A stretch of DNA of 6,118 nucleotides from CAZMGG01 sp964565715 (GTDB taxonomy: Bacteria > Planctomycetota > UBA1135 > UBA2386): the NCBI GenBank assembly GCA_964565715.1, contig CAZMGG010000214.1, positions 1 to 6,118 of the forward strand, read 5' to 3'. The notes beneath the pieces are model-generated. The model worked only from the letters and a program-made list of their open reading frames with translations. It had not been told where the DNA came from and ran no database searches. This document shows positions 4,489-6,118 of the stretch, one piece after another (positions within the stretch are counted from its first letter, which is position 1; each line of letters begins with the position of its first letter). The position numbers were made by a program, and so were the translations under genes.

Positions 4489-6118
4489 TGGTCCGCGCGG
4501 CGGCGTGCGCTACGGCACCGCGGTGGCGATCGACGCCACGGGCCGCCGGCGCGACCTGCAGACCGAATGGCGCCAGGGCGCGCTGCTGCTGACGGTGCCC
4601 GCGGACTTCGTCCGACAGGCCGAACTACCGCTGCTGATCGACCCGCTGGTCGGCACGGTGACCCAGTTCCCGGCGGTGACCAACCGGCAGGAGTCGGCCG
4701 GCATCTGCCATGACGCGACGCTCGACCAGTACGTCGTCTGCCAGCAGCACGTCTTCAGCCAGACCGACGACGACGTCTACGTGTGCCGGCTGGACGGCCA
4801 GATGACGCTGCTGCCGGGCACCACGGTGATCGACAGCTCGACGACCTCGTGGCGCCGGCCGCGCATCGCCGCCCTCGAGGCCCACGATCGCTGTCTCGTG
4901 GTGGCCGAGGTCAGCACCGGCAACGCGGCGCCGTTCCGCGTGGGTGGCCGGGTGTTCGTGAACGGCGCCAGCCCCAGCATGCTGGCGCCCTTCGACCTCG
5001 TCCTGAACGCGGTGAACCCGGACGTCGGCGGCGATCCCGGCAGCAGCGTCGCGGCCAACTGGCTGGTGGTCTACGAGAAGGAGTTCAGTACCACCGACCA
5101 CGACATCCGCGCCCGCCTGGTGGCGGCTGGGGGGACCGTCGGCAACGAGATCGTCGTCGACAACTCGCTGGCCAACGAGGAGCGCCCTCGCGTCAGCCGG
5201 ACCAACGGCCGCCCGGGCAGCGGCACGCAGCAGTGGGCGGTGGTGTGGCAGCGCTACGAAGGCGGGGGCTTCGGGCACCTGCGCGGGTCGGTGATCGGGC
5301 CGAGCGGCGGGCCCGCGGGCAACTTCCCGCTGTCGGCGTCGGGCTCGCTCGTCGACTACAACTGGGCGGTGTCGTCGCCGCTGGACCAGAACCTGGGCGG
5401 GACCTTCCTGCTGGTGGAGTCGCGCTGGAACCCGGTGGCCTTCCGCCAGGAGGTGCTGGGCACCGCGTTCTCGCCGAGCGGGACGGTGTATGGCGCACAG
5501 ACCCTGCTGCACCAGGGCCCGGAGACCTGCCGGCAGCCCGCGGTCGACAGCGACGGCTGCCGTTTCGCGGTGGCCTACCAGCGCGTCCATGCGAACGTCC
5601 CCAACCAGAACCACGACATCCATGCCGTGACGGTCGGGCTGGCCGGCGCCCAGCTCCTGGTCCAGGACCAGGCGCTGCTCAGCAGCCAGGGCACCGAGGA
5701 CGACCGGCAGCCGAGCGTGATCGGCCGGCGGAACGCGCCATTCTCGGCGCGCTTCGGCGTGGCCTGGGCCCGTTCGGTCTGGCAGGGCGGGTCCTGGGTC
5801 GAGGCCGTGCGCTACGACGCGATGGCCGGGCAGGGCGGCTGGTCGACCCGGCCCACGGGCTGCGGCGGGCTCTCGATCCAGGGGCTCGGCGACGGCAACC
5901 TGGGCTCGACGGTGACCTACGACCTGCTCGGCACCCAGGGGCTGGCGGGCTTCGTCGCCGGCAGCCCGGTCAGCGTGCCGGTGGCGCCGTGCCCGGGTTG
6001 CATCCAGGGGGCGAACGGCAACACGTTCCTGGCGACCCAGCTGATCCTGCAGATCCCCTGCCAGCCGGCGCTGGTCGGCGCCACGGTGGCCTTCCAGGGC
6101 TGGGAGTTCCGCACCGGG
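3953..6118 (+). CDS. Secreted beta-propeller paralogue, 3'-truncated by window edge
   Basis: 722 codons are open from the ATG to the last base; alignment with the gene at 1047 suggests about 19 residues plus the stop are missing. Residues 1-178 (signal peptide and most of the N-terminal domain) are identical to the paralogue, and residues 179-234 differ at a few positions (Q179H, S to R, V to T). Similarity then falls to scattered blocks: SWRRPRIA, NAAPF, NPDVGGD, WLVVYE, STTDHDIRAR, GHLRG, WAVSSP, DSDGCRF. Seven propeller-type strands are again countable: QYVVCQQ (from about residue 259), CLVVAEV, WLVVYEK, WAVVWQR, FLLVESR, FAVAYQR and FGVAWAR. The propeller has six Cys (GICHD, VVCQQ, YVCRL, DRCLV, ETCRQ, DGCRF) against two in the paralogue, which may mean extra disulfides. 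The C-terminal domain begins at 5858 (GCGG) and shows PCPGC, IPC and FQGWEF. It is presumably exported; its function is unknown. Confidence 0.92.
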   Translation, partial: MNPRTLFSLSLLGAALSAQAPSPSPALALTPQDGEGLRPVPIASGADFFGPTGVVHDRLGDTEWAAAAAWKAGFAPDGATFVPFLGSDAERNWPLTFATRRAVVAGMDLPLQQDAVAVRDGLRVTYHRGAMQERYDLRKEGMEQSFWFADLPLRGELVVEVAVQTDLECQPDGAGFRFHGPRGGVRYGTAVAIDATGRRRDLQTEWRQGALLLTVPADFVRQAELPLLIDPLVGTVTQFPAVTNRQESAGICHDATLDQYVVCQQHVFSQTDDDVYVCRLDGQMTLLPGTTVIDSSTTSWRRPRIAALEAHDRCLVVAEVSTGNAAPFRVGGRVFVNGASPSMLAPFDLVLNAVNPDVGGDPGSSVAANWLVVYEKEFSTTDHDIRARLVAAGGTVGNEIVVDNSLANEERPRVSRTNGRPGSGTQQWAVVWQRYEGGGFGHLRGSVIGPSGGPAGNFPLSASGSLVDYNWAVSSPLDQNLGGTFLLVESRWNPVAFRQEVLGTAFSPSGTVYGAQTLLHQGPETCRQPAVDSDGCRFAVAYQRVHANVPNQNHDIHAVTVGLAGAQLLVQDQALLSSQGTEDDRQPSVIGRRNAPFSARFGVAWARSVWQGGSWVEAVRYDAMAGQGGWSTRPTGCGGLSIQGLGDGNLGSTVTYDLLGTQGLAGFVAGSPVSVPVAPCPGCIQGANGNTFLATQLILQIPCQPALVGATVAFQGWEFRTG

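Noticed and set aside
4625..5623. 332-codon open frame on the minus strand
   Set aside because: It is a shadow of the second propeller gene, with the same low-complexity composition and no start or family signal.

Overview
The window is GC-rich bacterial DNA with GC-rich third codon positions and no tRNA, rRNA, transposase or CRISPR array. Its main content is large secreted proteins. They have Sec-type signal peptides where the N terminus is visible, beta-rich repeat domains, and a Cys-containing C-terminal domain ending in a motif like LSDTLDLTVR. This architecture, together with weak Shine-Dalgarno sequences, is what I associate with Planctomycetota. That assignment comes from recall of protein style and not from a marker gene.

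Layout. (1) 2-877 (+) is the 3' part of a secreted protein with at least two copies of a 130-residue aromatic repeat and the shared C-terminal domain. (2) 864-971 (-) is a remnant of the C-terminal end of an SRPBCC-family gene; it contains a perfect 12-bp hairpin (904-931). (3) 1047-3281 (+) is a complete 744-residue secreted protein: signal peptide, N-terminal beta domain, a probable seven-bladed beta-propeller, and the C-terminal domain. (4) 3291-3809 (-) is a full-length SRPBCC gene, convergent with the previous gene and 9 bp from it. (5) 3810-3952 is a short divergent control region with an AT-rich island. (6) 3953-6118 (+) is a paralogue of the 1047-3281 gene and runs off the window edge about 19 residues before its expected end.

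The order [secreted protein, forward] - [SRPBCC, reverse] occurs twice, so the region looks like a tandem duplication of a module. The first SRPBCC copy later lost about 443 bp, relative to the second, between its 3' end and the downstream start codon. The two propeller genes are base-for-base identical over 557 bp (1026-1582 = 3932-4488). They then pass through a short region with scattered differences and become only moderately similar from the end of the N-terminal domain onward. Recent gene conversion, or N-terminal cassette sharing, over older paralogues is the simplest reading; a short-read assembly artefact must be excluded.

Nothing here shows a known defence, mobile or biosynthetic system. 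The points most worth following are the homogenised N-terminal block, the C-terminal domain shared by three different exported proteins, and a hairpin whose two copies differ by a pair of compensating base changes.
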